DNA from: Desulfobacteraceae bacterium 4572_130
GTDB lineage: Bacteria; Desulfobacterota; Desulfobacteria; Desulfobacterales; Desulfobacteraceae
Reading direction: 5' to 3'
DNA length: 64,000 nucleotides
Assembly (NCBI GenBank): GCA_002084425.1
Contig: NBLN01000005.1
Location: 125,360 to 189,359 of the forward strand
The notes below the pieces were generated by a model. That model saw nothing but the letters and a program-made list of their open reading frames with translations. It ran no database searches and had not been told where the DNA came from. Shown piece after piece: positions 36,400 to 47,555 of this stretch. Position numbers and translations under genes: made by a program. How positions within the stretch are numbered: position 1 is the first letter of the stretch; every line of letters starts with the position of its first letter.

Positions 36400-37527
36400 A
36401 TGGAAACTCTTTTTATAGAATTTTTTCAAAATACAGGGTTTGCTTTATGCGATTATCGCAACATTATAATGATATTTATAGGAATAATTTTTATTTACCT
36501 TGGAATTGCAAAACATTATGAACCATTATTACTAGTACCTATTGGATTTGGAATGCTTATGGGTAATATTCCTGTTTTTCAAGGACTAGGCCTTGGAATT
36601 TATGAAGACAATAGTGTTCTTCATTATCTATATTTTGGAGTTACCCAAGGAATTTATCCTCCTTTAATATTTCTTGGCATAGGTGCAATGACTGATTTTT
36701 CAACTCTTTTGGCAAGACCTGTACTTATGCTTCTAGGAGCTGCTGCCCAGACAGGAATTTTTATAACATTTCTAGGCGCACTTGCCCTAGGATTTGCTCC
36801 GAACGAAGCTGCATCCATAGGTATTATTGGAGGTGCTGATGGACCAACAGCAATATTTCTTACAGCAAAGCTTGCTCCAAAACTTATAGGACCAATTGCT
36901 GTAGCAGCTTACTCATATATGGCATTAGTTCCTGTTATTCAGCCTCCAATTATGAAGCTTCTTACCACACGAAAAGAACGTTTAATAAAAATGGAAGAGT
37001 TAAGAAAAGTTTCTAAAAAGGAAAAAATAATATTTCCTATAATATCTTTTCTACTTTGCTGTTTTCTAGCACCTGCTGCTCTTCCATTACTTGGAATGCT
37101 TTGTTTTGGAAATCTGCTTAAAGAGGCAGTAGTTACAGAAAGACTTGCCATAGCAGCAAGAACATCCATTATTGATTCAGTAACTATTCTTCTTGGTATG
37201 ACTGTTGGTGCAAGCACTCAGGGCAATGTTTTTCTTACAACAGAATCAATAAGAATTTTTATACTTGGAGCATTATCCTTTGGTATTGCAACTGCATGTG
37301 GTTTATTATTTGCTAAAATAATGAATCTTTTTTTAAAGGAAAAAATAAATCCTTTGCTTGGTGCAGCAGGAGTGTCTGCGGTGCCTGATTCTGCAAGAGT
37401 TGTCCAAGTGGTTGGACAACAGGAAGACCCTACAAATTTTCTGCTTATGCATGCTATGGCACCAAATATTTCTGGTGTAATTGGCTCTGCTGTTGCAGCT
37501 GGTGTGCTATGGAGTTTTATGTCATAA
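36400..37527 (+). CDS. oadB: Sodium ion-translocating decarboxylase beta subunit
   Basis: 375 residues, usual for OadB/GcdB/MmdB. About ten membrane segments, with the conserved IGGADGPTAIF region carrying the functional aspartate, the NIPVFQGLG and GAMTDFSTLLARP segments near the start, and GVSAVPDSARV towards the end. The subunit couples decarboxylation of a carboxybiotin to outward Na+ pumping. Which acid is decarboxylated (oxaloacetate, methylmalonyl-CoA or glutaconyl-CoA) depends on the alpha subunit, which is not in view. AAAGG lies before the ATG. Repeat B follows four bases after the stop. Confidence 0.95.
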   Translation: METLFIEFFQNTGFALCDYRNIIMIFIGIIFIYLGIAKHYEPLLLVPIGFGMLMGNIPVFQGLGLGIYEDNSVLHYLYFGVTQGIYPPLIFLGIGAMTDFSTLLARPVLMLLGAAAQTGIFITFLGALALGFAPNEAASIGIIGGADGPTAIFLTAKLAPKLIGPIAVAAYSYMALVPVIQPPIMKLLTTRKERLIKMEELRKVSKKEKIIFPIISFLLCCFLAPAALPLLGMLCFGNLLKEAVVTERLAIAARTSIIDSVTILLGMTVGASTQGNVFLTTESIRIFILGALSFGIATACGLLFAKIMNLFLKEKINPLLGAAGVSAVPDSARVVQVVGQQEDPTNFLLMHAMAPNISGVIGSAVAAGVLWSFMS

Positions 37528-37529
37528 AA

Positions 37530-37690
37530 ATTGATGGCGTCGTAAAAATTCTTCATCTACTTTGCTATACATTTTTTTAAGACTTCGAAATACTACATGT
37601 ATGACTTTAGCCTTAAAAAAATCTATAACTTGTATATAAAGCTTTTTACTTAGCCATTTTTTTTATTAAAATCGACTTTTTACAAATTTA
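37530..37690 (+). repeat. Repeat B, copy 4
   Basis: TTGATGGCGTCGTAAAAATT at the left, then TTTTTAAGACTTCGAAATAC, an unpaired centre, then CTTGTATATAAAGC, TTACTTAGCCAT, and a tail TTATTAAAATCGACTTTTT. The left end follows oadB's TAA by four bases. Confidence 0.8.
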
Positions 37691-37695
37691 TAAAA

Positions 37696-37820
37696 ATTGA
37701 TGGCGTCGTAAAAACCCTCCATATATTTTATTCTAGTATTTTTTTAAATATTAAAATATTAGATTTTGTATATGGAGTTTTTTATTTAGTCATATTTCAA
37801 ATTAAAATATGGAGTTTAAA
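37696..37820 (+). repeat. Repeat B, copy 5 (tandem with copy 4)
   Basis: TTGATGGCGTCGTAAAAACC, CTCCATATA, TTCTAGTATTTTTTTAAAT, a short centre, then TTTTGTATATGGAGTTTTTT and ATTTAGTCAT. It is a complete short palindrome and ends just upstream of the crotonase start. Confidence 0.8.
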
Positions 37821-37822
37821 TT

Positions 37823-38596
37823 ATGTTAAAAACTACAATTGAAGATCAAATTCTTATTGCAAATCTTGATAATGGTAAGACTAATTCTTTTACAAAGGAG
37901 ACATTAGAAAAACTTAAACATGCACTTGATCAGGTAAAAAAAAATGAAAAAATCAAAGGTCTTATTTTAACAGGTAATGGACGATTTTTTTCCAGTGGAT
38001 TTGATCTTTATACATTTATGAATTTTAAAGATACTGATGAGGTAAAATCTTTTTTAAAATATGCTGATGAAGTTCTTGTTGATTTTTTTGTATGCCCAAA
38101 ACCTGTTATATGTGCCATGAACGGACATACAGTAGCCGGAGGTTTGATTTTTGCCATGGCAGCTGATTTTAGAATCAGTACAGATCATCCAAAAATCAAA
38201 ATAGGCATGTCTGAAATAAAAATTGGTGTGCCCCTTTCCATTGCCCAAAATGCTATTATGAAATTTGGCTTTGATTCACATAAAAAATTCAGGGATATAA
38301 TGTATTTTGGTGAGTTAATGAATGTAACAAAAGCCTTGGAAAAGGAAATTATTGATAAAAGTGTTAAAGCTGAAGAATTAATTAACAAAGCAAAATCTAT
38401 TATTTCTCTATGGGTTGATAACCCAGGGGACTCTTTTTGCTGGATTAAAAAAGAACTTAAACAATCAACCAGCGAGTATATTAAAAAAAGATTAAAAAAC
38501 TTAAAAGATAATGATTATAATGATGTTTTTAAATGCTTTTTTGATAAAGAAGTTAAACAAACCCTTGCCTTTGTCCAGTCAAGTATGGAAAAATAA
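37823..38596 (+). CDS. Enoyl-CoA hydratase/isomerase (crotonase) family protein
   Basis: 257 residues. It has the crotonase fold: ILTGNGRFFSSGFDL (first oxyanion-hole segment), MNGHTVAGGLIFAMAADFRI (second) and MSEIKIGVPL at the site of a catalytic glutamate. It acts on a CoA thioester; hydratase, isomerase and decarboxylase members cannot be separated by these motifs. Its position after sodium-pump decarboxylase subunits might suggest CoA-ester metabolism, but repeats separate them and cotranscription is doubtful. ATG is preceded by a GGAG seven bases away, inside the tail of the repeat B copy. Confidence 0.85.
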   Translation: MLKTTIEDQILIANLDNGKTNSFTKETLEKLKHALDQVKKNEKIKGLILTGNGRFFSSGFDLYTFMNFKDTDEVKSFLKYADEVLVDFFVCPKPVICAMNGHTVAGGLIFAMAADFRISTDHPKIKIGMSEIKIGVPLSIAQNAIMKFGFDSHKKFRDIMYFGELMNVTKALEKEIIDKSVKAEELINKAKSIISLWVDNPGDSFCWIKKELKQSTSEYIKKRLKNLKDNDYNDVFKCFFDKEVKQTLAFVQSSMEK

Positions 38597-38604
38597 TAGA
38601 TTCT

Positions 38605-38699
38605 TTATATAAAAGAACTTATAACTAATTAGTATTCTTTTATGTTTCGTTATAAGACAAACTAAAAATTAAAAACCAGATCTGCCTTATGGCAGTTTA
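38605..38699 (-). repeat. Repeat A, copy 7 (inverted)
   Basis: ATATAAAAGAACTTATAACT, AGTATTCTTTTATGTTTCGT, TAAAAACCAGATCTGCC and TTATGGCAG. It begins about ten bases after the crotonase stop and runs into copy 8. Confidence 0.85.
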
Positions 38700-38801
38700 T
38701 ATAAAAGAACTTATAACTAATTAATATTCTCTTATATTTCACTGTGAGGTAGACTAATAACTAAAAATCAAATCTGCCTTTCTGCATTAGGGCAGTTATT
38801 T
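38697..38801 (-). repeat. Repeat A, copy 8 (inverted, tandem)
   Basis: ATATAAAAGAACTTATAACT, then TTCACTGTGAGGTAGACT, then ATCTGCCTTTCTGCATTAGG and GCAG. It carries a small insertion in the hairpin loop. It lies head to tail with copy 7 and ends at the gmhB start. Confidence 0.8.
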
Positions 38802-38804
38802 AAA

Positions 38805-39371
38805 ATGAAATATACTATTTTCCTAGATAGAGATGGTGTTATAAATATAGATTCTCCTGATTATATAAAAAAAAGATCAGAATTTCATTTTATTTCTGGA
38901 AGTTGTGAAGCTGTTTCTCTGCTATATAAAAATGGTTTTAATATTATTATAATTACAAACCAATCTGCTGTTGCCAGAAAGATGATCACCACTCTAGAGC
39001 TTGAAAAAATTTTCAAAAAAATGGAAAAAAGAATAAAAGCTCATGGCGGCAGAATAAAGGATATTTTTTATTGCCCTCACCTACCTAAAGACAATTGTTC
39101 CTGCCGTAAACCTAGACCCGGTTTAATTTTTCAGGCAGCAGAAAAATATAATATTAATCTTGCTAATTCATGTATGGTTGGAGACTCTATTAAAGATATT
39201 GAATGTGGAAAAAATGCAGGATGTGGTGCTTATATATTGATTGATGAAGGAAAAGAAAATAAAAAAATAGAAAAAGAACTTAAAACAAAAAATATTAAAC
39301 CAGATTTAATAACAAAGAATCTTGCCAGTGCTTCTAAGTGGATTATTGGAAATATAGGTGTTGTTAAATAA
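38805..39371 (+). CDS. gmhB: D-glycero-manno-heptose 1,7-bisphosphate phosphatase
   Basis: 188 residues. A HAD phosphatase of the GmhB/HisB-N type: nucleophile D8 and general acid D10 in FLDRDGVIN, TNQSAVAR, the zinc loop C90-x-H92...C98-x-C100 (CPHLPKDNCSC), and MVGDSIKDIECG. It removes the 7-phosphate from heptose bisphosphate on the way to ADP-heptose for lipopolysaccharide, supporting a diderm envelope. It stands right after the tandem A repeats with no clear ribosome binding site. Other heptose genes are not in view. Confidence 0.9.
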   Translation: MKYTIFLDRDGVINIDSPDYIKKRSEFHFISGSCEAVSLLYKNGFNIIIITNQSAVARKMITTLELEKIFKKMEKRIKAHGGRIKDIFYCPHLPKDNCSCRKPRPGLIFQAAEKYNINLANSCMVGDSIKDIECGKNAGCGAYILIDEGKENKKIEKELKTKNIKPDLITKNLASASKWIIGNIGVVK

Positions 39372-39468
39372 GAACAATGAAATGGCATCTATGTTTTTAA
39401 TTCAACAGAATTTTGTGGATATAAAAGGAACATAACAATTAAACTTAAATATCATTCAAGGATAAAAA

Positions 39469-40125
39469 ATGCCTATAAATTTCAAAAAAAGTTTTACAAA
39501 ATATAAAGCCTTTGTTTCAATAATTGATGGGATATTTAATCGTGTCAAAAAAGAATATTCAAAGGAAGTATTTTGCAGGGAAAAATGCTCAGATTGTTGT
39601 TATGCACTTTTTGATCTTACTATTATTGAAGCTATTTACTTAAACTATAAATTTAAGGAAAAATTTTCAGGAGAAGAAAAAAGAAAACTTATTGATTATG
39701 CAGCAAAAACAGATCGAGCCTTATTTAAATTAAAAAGAAAAGCCTATAAAGAATCACAAAAACAGGACAATGAAGTTAATATTCTTGGAGAAATGGCAGC
39801 AGAAAGAATTAGATGTCCCTTGCTTGGTTCAGATAATATGTGTGTTCTTTATGAATCAAGACCCATAACATGCAGATTATATGGTGTTCCAACATCCAGT
39901 TCCGGCATTAGTCATATTTGTGGCACAAGTAATTTTAAAGAGGGTAAGCAATATCCAACAGTTAATATGGATACAATATATTCCCAGCTTCAGCTTCTTA
40001 GTGCACAGTTTACATCTGATATTAAATCAAAAAATATTAAAATGTGTGAAATGCTCATACCTGTATCCATGGCTATAACAACTGATTTTAATGAAGAATA
40101 TCTTGGAGTCACAGTAAATGGATAA
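39469..40125 (+). CDS. YkgJ-type cysteine-cluster protein
   Basis: 218 residues. An N-terminal CREKCSDCC cluster (C36, C40, C43, C44) and a second group around RCPLL...CVLYESRPITCRLYG match the YkgJ/UPF0153 zinc- or iron-sulfur-binding family. Its function is not established. AAGGAT lies ten bases before the ATG. Its last codons overlap the start of the next gene (GTAAATGGATAA), so translation is probably coupled. Confidence 0.85.
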   Translation: MPINFKKSFTKYKAFVSIIDGIFNRVKKEYSKEVFCREKCSDCCYALFDLTIIEAIYLNYKFKEKFSGEEKRKLIDYAAKTDRALFKLKRKAYKESQKQDNEVNILGEMAAERIRCPLLGSDNMCVLYESRPITCRLYGVPTSSSGISHICGTSNFKEGKQYPTVNMDTIYSQLQLLSAQFTSDIKSKNIKMCEMLIPVSMAITTDFNEEYLGVTVNG

Positions 40126-40465
40126 TTTTAGTTCTAGAGAAATTGAAGAAAAAAAAAGAGCAATTTTTAATGCAATGGGAAAAAGAGGTAAAAAACAGAT
40201 TGAAAAAATAGGATATGAAAACTGGGATCCCATTCAAAATCCCAAGGATCCTATTGATATAAGAACAGATGAAACAAAACATACAAGTCAACAGCTTATC
40301 AGTAAATTTCTTAGACAAACAAGCCATGAAGATTATTCTAATGCCTTTGCCCAGGGTGCCTTTGAAATGTGTCTTGGAATTATAAATAATGAAGAAAAAA
40401 TTAAAGGTATGCTTAAATTTTCAAAATGGTATGAAAAATTTTTAAATGATCATAATAAAAATTAA
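40118..40465 (+). CDS. Hypothetical protein coupled to the YkgJ-type gene
   Basis: 115 residues, mostly charged helix with a conserved-looking core (GYENWDPIQNPKDPIDIR). No signal peptide or membrane segment is present. I do not recognise it. It overlaps the YkgJ-type gene by 8 bases and probably works with it. Confidence 0.7.
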   Translation: MDNFSSREIEEKKRAIFNAMGKRGKKQIEKIGYENWDPIQNPKDPIDIRTDETKHTSQQLISKFLRQTSHEDYSNAFAQGAFEMCLGIINNEEKIKGMLKFSKWYEKFLNDHNKN

Positions 40466-40490
40466 TACTTATTTTAAAAAATCACTATGA

Positions 40491-41255
40491 TTATTGGTAA
40501 TCTGCTTCATTTAAAGTTAACGCACTAACCATTTTTCTTTTACTTATGAAAAGTTCAATAAAAAATAATGTAATAAAAATAAAAAAAATAACACCACAGA
40601 AAAAACCTGTTATAAATGTTTTCTTTATAAAAAGCATATAAATACAAGGAGAGCCTAAAATCATTATACTCAAAAGAAAAATTGAAAAAATTGCAAATTT
40701 ATCAGGAGAGGTGAAAAAACTACTGATACTAAATTGTTCTTTTTTTAACATGGTATTATCAAGAGTTAATTTTCTATAATTTCCAAATTTTTTCCAATAT
40801 AGAAGTTCTTTATTTCTAAGATCTTGTAAGGATGGATATTCTCCATAATATTTTTGGTATCGCAATGAATCTAATGCACGTCTAAAGGCATTCATTTGTC
40901 TATATGTAACTAAACGACTAATATATATAGAAAGCCATTCTTTAATAATAGATAAATTGATAAGTCCTATAAAAAATAGTATAAATAAACTTATTAAATC
41001 CATAATATGAAAATTACTATTAATATTTTGTGTTTGTAAAGCTTCAGGACTTAAAGTAATAGTAGCAATTAAAGCGGTAACAAGAATAGAAAATGTAGCA
41101 ATAAATAATTTAAAGAGATTTAGTTTTCTATTATTACAATGTATTAAATATTTAAGTAATCCTTTCATTTCCCATTTTATATTAATAACACATTGCAAGT
41201 CTGCATCATTCATAGGAATATTGTTAAATTTTTGATCTGTTTTGCTGTTATTCAT
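40491..41255 (-). CDS. Hypothetical four-helix membrane protein
   Basis: 254 residues. Four predicted membrane helices (about 46-68, 84-105, 185-210, 214-236), with a cytoplasmic-looking middle domain of about 80 residues rich in arginine, tyrosine and lysine (YRQMNAFRRALDSLRYQKYY). AGGA precedes the ATG. I do not recognise the family. It is convergent with the YkgJ-type pair and lies downstream of the atp operon terminator. Confidence 0.65.
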   Translation of the reverse strand: MNNSKTDQKFNNIPMNDADLQCVINIKWEMKGLLKYLIHCNNRKLNLFKLFIATFSILVTALIATITLSPEALQTQNINSNFHIMDLISLFILFFIGLINLSIIKEWLSIYISRLVTYRQMNAFRRALDSLRYQKYYGEYPSLQDLRNKELLYWKKFGNYRKLTLDNTMLKKEQFSISSFFTSPDKFAIFSIFLLSIMILGSPCIYMLFIKKTFITGFFCGVIFFIFITLFFIELFISKRKMVSALTLNEADYQ

Positions 41256-41465
41256 TAAATATATTTCCTCATTATTAATAGATTAATAATTTTATTATAA
41301 CCCATCCCATCCCCAAGTTTACATTTCACACCCTGCAACATACTGAAAATAATGACTTTTAAATTTTCAAATTGCATTATTTCACGATTATCTATAATAT
41401 TCCAGTCCACTCCAATTTTAGGTGAAAAAGATGGTTTCAGGGTAAAAAAGATAAGACCAACCAAT

Positions 41466-41510
41466 AAAAAAGAGAATGTTTCATAATAATATAGAAACAT
41501 TCTCTTTTTA
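41466..41510 (-). terminator. Terminator of the F1 ATP synthase operon
   Basis: AAAAAGAGAATGTTTC pairs with GAAACATTCTCTTTTT around an 11-base loop, 62 bases after atpC on the minus strand. It has T/A tracts on both sides and is probably bidirectional. Confidence 0.9.
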
Positions 41511-41571
41511 TTGTTAGCTTAATTTTTTATACAAAAAAGTAGATAGAAAATACAATAAACACAACATTACA

Positions 41572-41979
41572 TTATTGTATGTTTGTAATTTTAAGCCTGT
41601 GTAAAGCTCTTCTTAAGGCTGCTTCAGCTCGTAAAATATCAATATCTGAGGATTTTTCAGAAAGGCGTTTTTCAGCTCTAATTTTTGCTTGATCCGCTCT
41701 TGGAGCATCAATTTCTGTTCTTTGCTCTGCTGATTCAGCTAAAATTGTAACCTTATTAGGCAATACTTCAGAAAATCCCCCATTAATAAATACATATCTT
41801 TCTTTTCCATTTGCATCATTAAAACGAAGTTTCCCAATTTTAAGGGATGTAAGAAAAGTAGTATGGCCTTTAAGAACACCAAACTCACCCTCAGAACCAG
41901 GTGACACAACAATCTGAGCTTCTTCACTAACAACAGCCTTATCAGGAGTGACCACTTCTAAAAATATATTTTCAGCCAT
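41572..41979 (-). CDS. atpC: ATP synthase epsilon subunit
   Basis: 135 residues. It has the epsilon beta-sandwich (EVVTPDKAVVSEEAQIVVSPGSEGEFGVLKG, marked here by TPDKAV and PGSEGEFGVL), then the C-terminal helical hairpin (AEKRLSEKS, AEAALRRALHRL). The subunit sits in the F1 central stalk and can inhibit ATP hydrolysis. It is the last gene of the operon, 17 bases after atpD. Confidence 0.95.
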   Translation of the reverse strand: MAENIFLEVVTPDKAVVSEEAQIVVSPGSEGEFGVLKGHTTFLTSLKIGKLRFNDANGKERYVFINGGFSEVLPNKVTILAESAEQRTEIDAPRADQAKIRAEKRLSEKSSDIDILRAEAALRRALHRLKITNIQ

Positions 41980-41996
41980 ATTATCTCCATGTATTA

Positions 41997-43451
<1,455 letters not shown>

Positions 43452-43481
43452 CTAGTTACCATCATCTATTTCAATGAATTG

Positions 43482-44384
43482 TTATCCGTTAAGAGCCTCA
43501 GCACCACCAACAATATCCATAAGATCTGCTGTAATTCCAGCCTGCCTTGTTTTGTTAAAGATGGTCTGTAGTTCATCAATCATATCTTCGCAAGCCTTAG
43601 TTGCGTTTTCCATAGCCCTCATTCTTGAAGCATGCTCGCTGGTTGAGGTTTGAAGCAAAGCATCATATATCTGAATATAAATATTCTTAGGGAGCATTTC
43701 TCCCAGTAAAACATCAGAAGAAGGTTCACAAATATGCTCAGCCAGATAAACTGAATTATCTTTAGTATCAGTTTTTTCTTTTATATCTGTCATATTCTCA
43801 AGGGAAGGAATAGGAAGAATTTGTTTAATAACAAATTCCTGCCTTGCTATGGTCTGAAATTCAGAAAATACTAAATATACTTCATCAACAACATTATTAA
43901 GAAAACTATCTATAAGCTTCTTTCCTGAAGTTGATGCCACAGTAAAATCAAATTTTCCTCCAACAACATTAAGGTATTCATTCTGAATTGACATTTGTGT
44001 TTTCTTGACCCAATCCCGTCCTTTTTTTCCAAAACATGTAAATGATACCTCTTTGTCCTGAAGTTTTGATTTAATAAATTTCTCAGCCTTTTCAATAAGA
44101 TTAGAATTAAAACCACCACAAAGACCTCTGTCTGATGTACAAAGAATAATATTTACTTTTTTCACTTCTTCTTTAGAAATAAGCAAAGGACTTGCGTCTT
44201 CACCTGCTTTTCCTGCTATACTTCCAAGAACCTCTCCAAACTTTGATGCATATGGTTTAAAAGCATTCATACTATTTTGTGCACCGCGAAGTCTAGATGA
44301 AGCTACCATTTTCATAGCAGAGGTAATCTGTTTGGTCTTTTTTATGCTGACTATTTTTGTCTGTACTTCTTTTAAAGTTGCCAT
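43482..44384 (-). CDS. atpG: ATP synthase gamma subunit
   Basis: 300 residues. The N-terminal stalk helix (IVSIKKTKQITSAMKMVA), the CTSDRGLCGGFNSN motif, and the C-terminal helix ending AGITADLMDIVGGAEAL are characteristic. It forms the rotating shaft of F1. It lies 74 bases after atpA and 66 bases before atpD. Confidence 0.97.
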   Translation of the reverse strand: MATLKEVQTKIVSIKKTKQITSAMKMVASSRLRGAQNSMNAFKPYASKFGEVLGSIAGKAGEDASPLLISKEEVKKVNIILCTSDRGLCGGFNSNLIEKAEKFIKSKLQDKEVSFTCFGKKGRDWVKKTQMSIQNEYLNVVGGKFDFTVASTSGKKLIDSFLNNVVDEVYLVFSEFQTIARQEFVIKQILPIPSLENMTDIKEKTDTKDNSVYLAEHICEPSSDVLLGEMLPKNIYIQIYDALLQTSTSEHASRMRAMENATKACEDMIDELQTIFNKTRQAGITADLMDIVGGAEALNG

Positions 44385-44458
44385 AAGATCTACCCTTCAA
44401 GCCTTTTTTGATTAAATAATTTTATGATAACCCAAGAGACATTTTTAATGCTAAAATA

Positions 44459-45973
44459 CTAAACAGTATCCTTAAATTCTTCATCATAGGCTTTAAGGGC
44501 TTTTTTAAGATTAGCTTCGATCTCATCAGTAATTTCTTGTTTCTCTCTAATATCAGAAAAAATTTCGGGAAATCTATTTTCAATAAATGGATATAATCCC
44601 CTTTCATAACTATCTACAGCTTCTTTTGGATATTTATCAATATATCCCTTTGTTCCAGCATAAAGAGCAGTAACTTGTTTTTCCATTGAAAGAGGTTGAA
44701 ACTGTGGTTGTTTTAATAGCTCAACAAGTCTTTCTCCACGAGTAAGCTGTTGCTGAGTTGCCTTGTCAAGATCACTTCCAAATGCTGCAAAAGCTTCAAG
44801 CTCGCGATACTGTGCAAGATCAAGTCTTAAAGTACCAGCAACTTGTTTCATTGCTTTAGCTTGGGCTGCACCCCCAACACGTGATACTGAAAGCCCAACA
44901 TCAATAGCAGGTCTTATACCAGCAAAAAAGAGTGATTTATCAAGATATATTTGACCATCTGTTATTGAAATAACATTTGTTGGTATAAAAGCTGACACAT
45001 CACCCTCTTGTGTCTCAATAATAGGAAGTGCAGTAAGAGAACCTGCACCTTCTTTATCAGAAAGTTTTGCAGATCGCTCAAGAAGCCTTGAATGATTATA
45101 AAAAATATCTCCAGGAAATGCCTCGCGTCCTGGAGGACGTCTCAAAAGCAATGATACTTGACGATATGCAGCAGCTTGTTTTGAAAGATCATCATAAATT
45201 ATAAGAGCATGCTCTCCTTTATCACGAAAGTACTCACCCATGGCGCAACCAGCATAGGGTGCAAGATATTGCATTGCAGCAGACTCACTTGCACTTGCTA
45301 CAACAACTGTTGTGTATTCCATTGCACCATGTTCTTCAAGAGCTGCGACAACTTGTGCAACTGTAGATTTTTTCTGACCGCAGGCAACATAAATACATTT
45401 AATATCTGTATTTTTTTGTGCAATTATTGCATCAACTGCAATAGCTGTTTTACCAATTTGGCGATCACCAATAATAAGCTCACGCTGTCCCCTTCCAACA
45501 GGAGTCATACCATCAACTGCCTTTGAACCTGTATAACATGATTCATGAACAGATTTTCTTGCAATAACACCAGGAGCAACTAATTCCATATTCATTGTTT
45601 TATTTGTCTCAATTGGTCCCTTACCATCAACTGGTTCACCAGTTGTATTAACAACACGACCAAGAACTGCTTCACCAACAGGAACTGAAGCAATACGATC
45701 AGTTCGTTTTACGATGTCACCCTCTTTAATTTTCTTATCTTCACCAAGAATAGCAACACCAACATTATCTGTCTCAAGATTTAAAGCAAGTCCCAAAATT
45801 TTACCGGGGAACTCAACAAGCTCCATTGCCTTTACCTTTTCCAAACCATAAACACGTGCAATACCATCTCCAACAGAAAGTACAACACCTGTCTCACTTA
45901 ACTCAATTTCTTTATCAAAGTCTTTAATCTGTTCTTTTATAATTTGGCTTATTTCTTCAGCTTTTATTTTCAT
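44459..45973 (-). CDS. atpA: ATP synthase alpha subunit
   Basis: 504 residues. A non-catalytic nucleotide-binding subunit of F1 with Walker A GDRQIGKT, the [19 protein letters not shown] segment, and the [14 protein letters not shown] motif carrying the catalytic arginine that reaches the beta active site. It starts 10 bases after atpH. Confidence 0.98.
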   Translation of the reverse strand: MKIKAEEISQIIKEQIKDFDKEIELSETGVVLSVGDGIARVYGLEKVKAMELVEFPGKILGLALNLETDNVGVAILGEDKKIKEGDIVKRTDRIASVPVGEAVLGRVVNTTGEPVDGKGPIETNKTMNMELVAPGVIARKSVHESCYTGSKAVDGMTPVGRGQRELIIGDRQIGKTAIAVDAIIAQKNTDIKCIYVACGQKKSTVAQVVAALEEHGAMEYTTVVVASASESAAMQYLAPYAGCAMGEYFRDKGEHALIIYDDLSKQAAAYRQVSLLLRRPPGREAFPGDIFYNHSRLLERSAKLSDKEGAGSLTALPIIETQEGDVSAFIPTNVISITDGQIYLDKSLFFAGIRPAIDVGLSVSRVGGAAQAKAMKQVAGTLRLDLAQYRELEAFAAFGSDLDKATQQQLTRGERLVELLKQPQFQPLSMEKQVTALYAGTKGYIDKYPKEAVDSYERGLYPFIENRFPEIFSDIREKQEITDEIEANLKKALKAYDEEFKDTV

Positions 45974-45982
45974 TAGATACTT

Positions 45983-46525
45983 TCACCCCTTATTTAATGA
46001 TTCTCTCATATTGAACAATTGAGTTTTTATACTTCCATCCAATACAAAATCTCCAATCTTTGTAACAACTCCTCCAATAAGTTTGGTATCTTGCTCAAGA
46101 TCTAAAACTATATTTTTACCCATCTTTTTTGCAAGACCAACTTTAATTTTTTTCACAGCGCCTGCAGAAAGCTCAGTTGCTGAAACCAGAGTGGCATGAA
46201 CAACACCTTTAAGTTCATCTGTTAAGATCTGATAGAATTCAAAAATATCCCTTAAAAAGTTAATTCTGCCTTTATCAAATAAAAGAACAATAAATGATTT
46301 CATAATGTTAGACAAATCAGACTTTTCCATTACTCTATATAAAATCTTTTTGCGATGATTTTTATCAAATAGCGGATTAACAACAGCCTTTTCAAATTCA
46401 GTATTTTTATCAAACAGTTGAACAACTTGCTCAAGTTCTTTTCTGTACTGCTCAGCTTTGGCGTTTTCCTTACCAATAAGCATTAATGCTCTGGCATAAC
46501 GTCTTGAAACAGCTAAATTTTTCAT
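45983..46525 (-). CDS. atpH: ATP synthase delta subunit
   Basis: 180 residues. The N-terminal helical bundle opens with SRRYARALM, and the C-terminal part has the family's LIGGVVTKIGDFVLDGSI motif. It links F1 to the peripheral stalk. Its start overlaps the end of atpF by four bases (ATGA). Confidence 0.95.
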   Translation of the reverse strand: MKNLAVSRRYARALMLIGKENAKAEQYRKELEQVVQLFDKNTEFEKAVVNPLFDKNHRKKILYRVMEKSDLSNIMKSFIVLLFDKGRINFLRDIFEFYQILTDELKGVVHATLVSATELSAGAVKKIKVGLAKKMGKNIVLDLEQDTKLIGGVVTKIGDFVLDGSIKTQLFNMRESLNKG

Positions 46526-47130
46526 GATGACACCACCTTTGCTAAATAGTCATCAACTAATCTATTTTGATCTTTAGGTGAAATTAATTTTTTGATCATT
46601 TTCTCAGCCTGTTTCAATGATTTTTCAGCAATTTCCTGTTGTAATTTCATTTTTGCATTTTTGAATTCTTGCTCAATATTAAGCTTTGCAGTTTCTTCAA
46701 GTTTTGTAGCCTGTGCTTCAGCTTCAGCAATAATTCTCTTTTTAGCATCTTCACCCTGACTAACATAATCTGCAATTATTTTTTCAGATTCTTTATTAAG
46801 ATTAGCAATTTTTTCTGTGTAAGCTGCAAGATTTTTTTCTGTATCTATTTTTTTCTGCTCAAGATCTGCAAGATCATTTTTAATATTTTTTATCCTAGAT
46901 GAAAAAAAATTTTTAACAGGATTTTTGGCAATAAAAAAAAGGACTCCAGATAGAACAAGAAAATTTAAAATTCTGTATGTATCTGTAGCAACCCAACCCT
47001 TTGCAGCAGGCTCATGTCCTCCTCCACCTCCAGATGAAGCTAGAGCAACATCTATAACTATAAAAAAGAGCAATAAAGCTAAAGGCAGAACTGTTTTACA
47101 ATGTACTATAATAAATCTAACTCCCCTCAT
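46522..47130 (-). CDS. atpF: ATP synthase b subunit with signal-like N terminus
   Basis: 202 residues. Two hydrophobic stretches lie at the N-terminal end: a signal-like one (about 11-31, ending VALASSGGGG) and the usual b-subunit anchor (about 52-68). A long coiled coil follows. The extra leader is common in Desulfobacterota-type b subunits. I use the ATG at 47130: GGAGGG stands about 8 bases upstream and it overlaps the b' stop as TAATG. The ATG at 47136 is too close to that site. Confidence 0.93.
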   Translation of the reverse strand: MRGVRFIIVHCKTVLPLALLLFFIVIDVALASSGGGGGHEPAAKGWVATDTYRILNFLVLSGVLFFIAKNPVKNFFSSRIKNIKNDLADLEQKKIDTEKNLAAYTEKIANLNKESEKIIADYVSQGEDAKKRIIAEAEAQATKLEETAKLNIEQEFKNAKMKLQQEIAEKSLKQAEKMIKKLISPKDQNRLVDDYLAKVVSS

Positions 47131-47555
47131 TAGCATGCCCTCCCAAGTATTTTCTCACTAATTGCTTTAGCAAAAACATCAACCTCTTTTTCAAGTTCAA
47201 CCCGAGCTTTCTTTGTTTCACCAGCAACTTTATCACGAATTTTTGCAAGATTTGCTTGAGCCTTTTTGTTAATTCTATCAATTATTTCTTTTTCTTCCTG
47301 AGATGCTTGTTCAACAGAAACCTCTTTTTCTTTCAACCCTTCTGTTCTGGCTCCTTTTAGACCATTTTTATAAGCTATATCTTTATCAACAGCCTCTTCT
47401 GAGAGATTTTCTACACTCTCTTTAAGCCCGGCCATCTTCTTTTCTCGTTCCAGAAGAATTTGACGAATAGGCTTAAATAGAACCAAATTAAGCACAAACA
47501 AGAGAAAAAGAAAATTAATGATTTGAATAAACAAAGACCCATCAACACTAACCAT
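47130..47555 (-). CDS. atpF': ATP synthase b' subunit
   Basis: 141 residues. An N-terminal membrane anchor (about 9-27, IQIINFLFLLFVLNLVLF) is followed by KPIRQILLEREKK and a long charged coiled coil. The presence of distinct b and b' genes means a heterodimeric peripheral stalk. It is the first gene of the F1 transcription unit and is separated from atpE by a terminator. Confidence 0.93.
   Translation of the reverse strand: MVSVDGSLFIQIINFLFLLFVLNLVLFKPIRQILLEREKKMAGLKESVENLSEEAVDKDIAYKNGLKGARTEGLKEKEVSVEQASQEEKEIIDRINKKAQANLAKIRDKVAGETKKARVELEKEVDVFAKAISEKILGRAC

Noticed and set aside
41255-41500. 81-residue minus-strand frame between atpC and the membrane protein
   Set aside because: Its start codon lies inside the terminator hairpin stem and it has no recognisable domain; it is more likely the operon's trailer.
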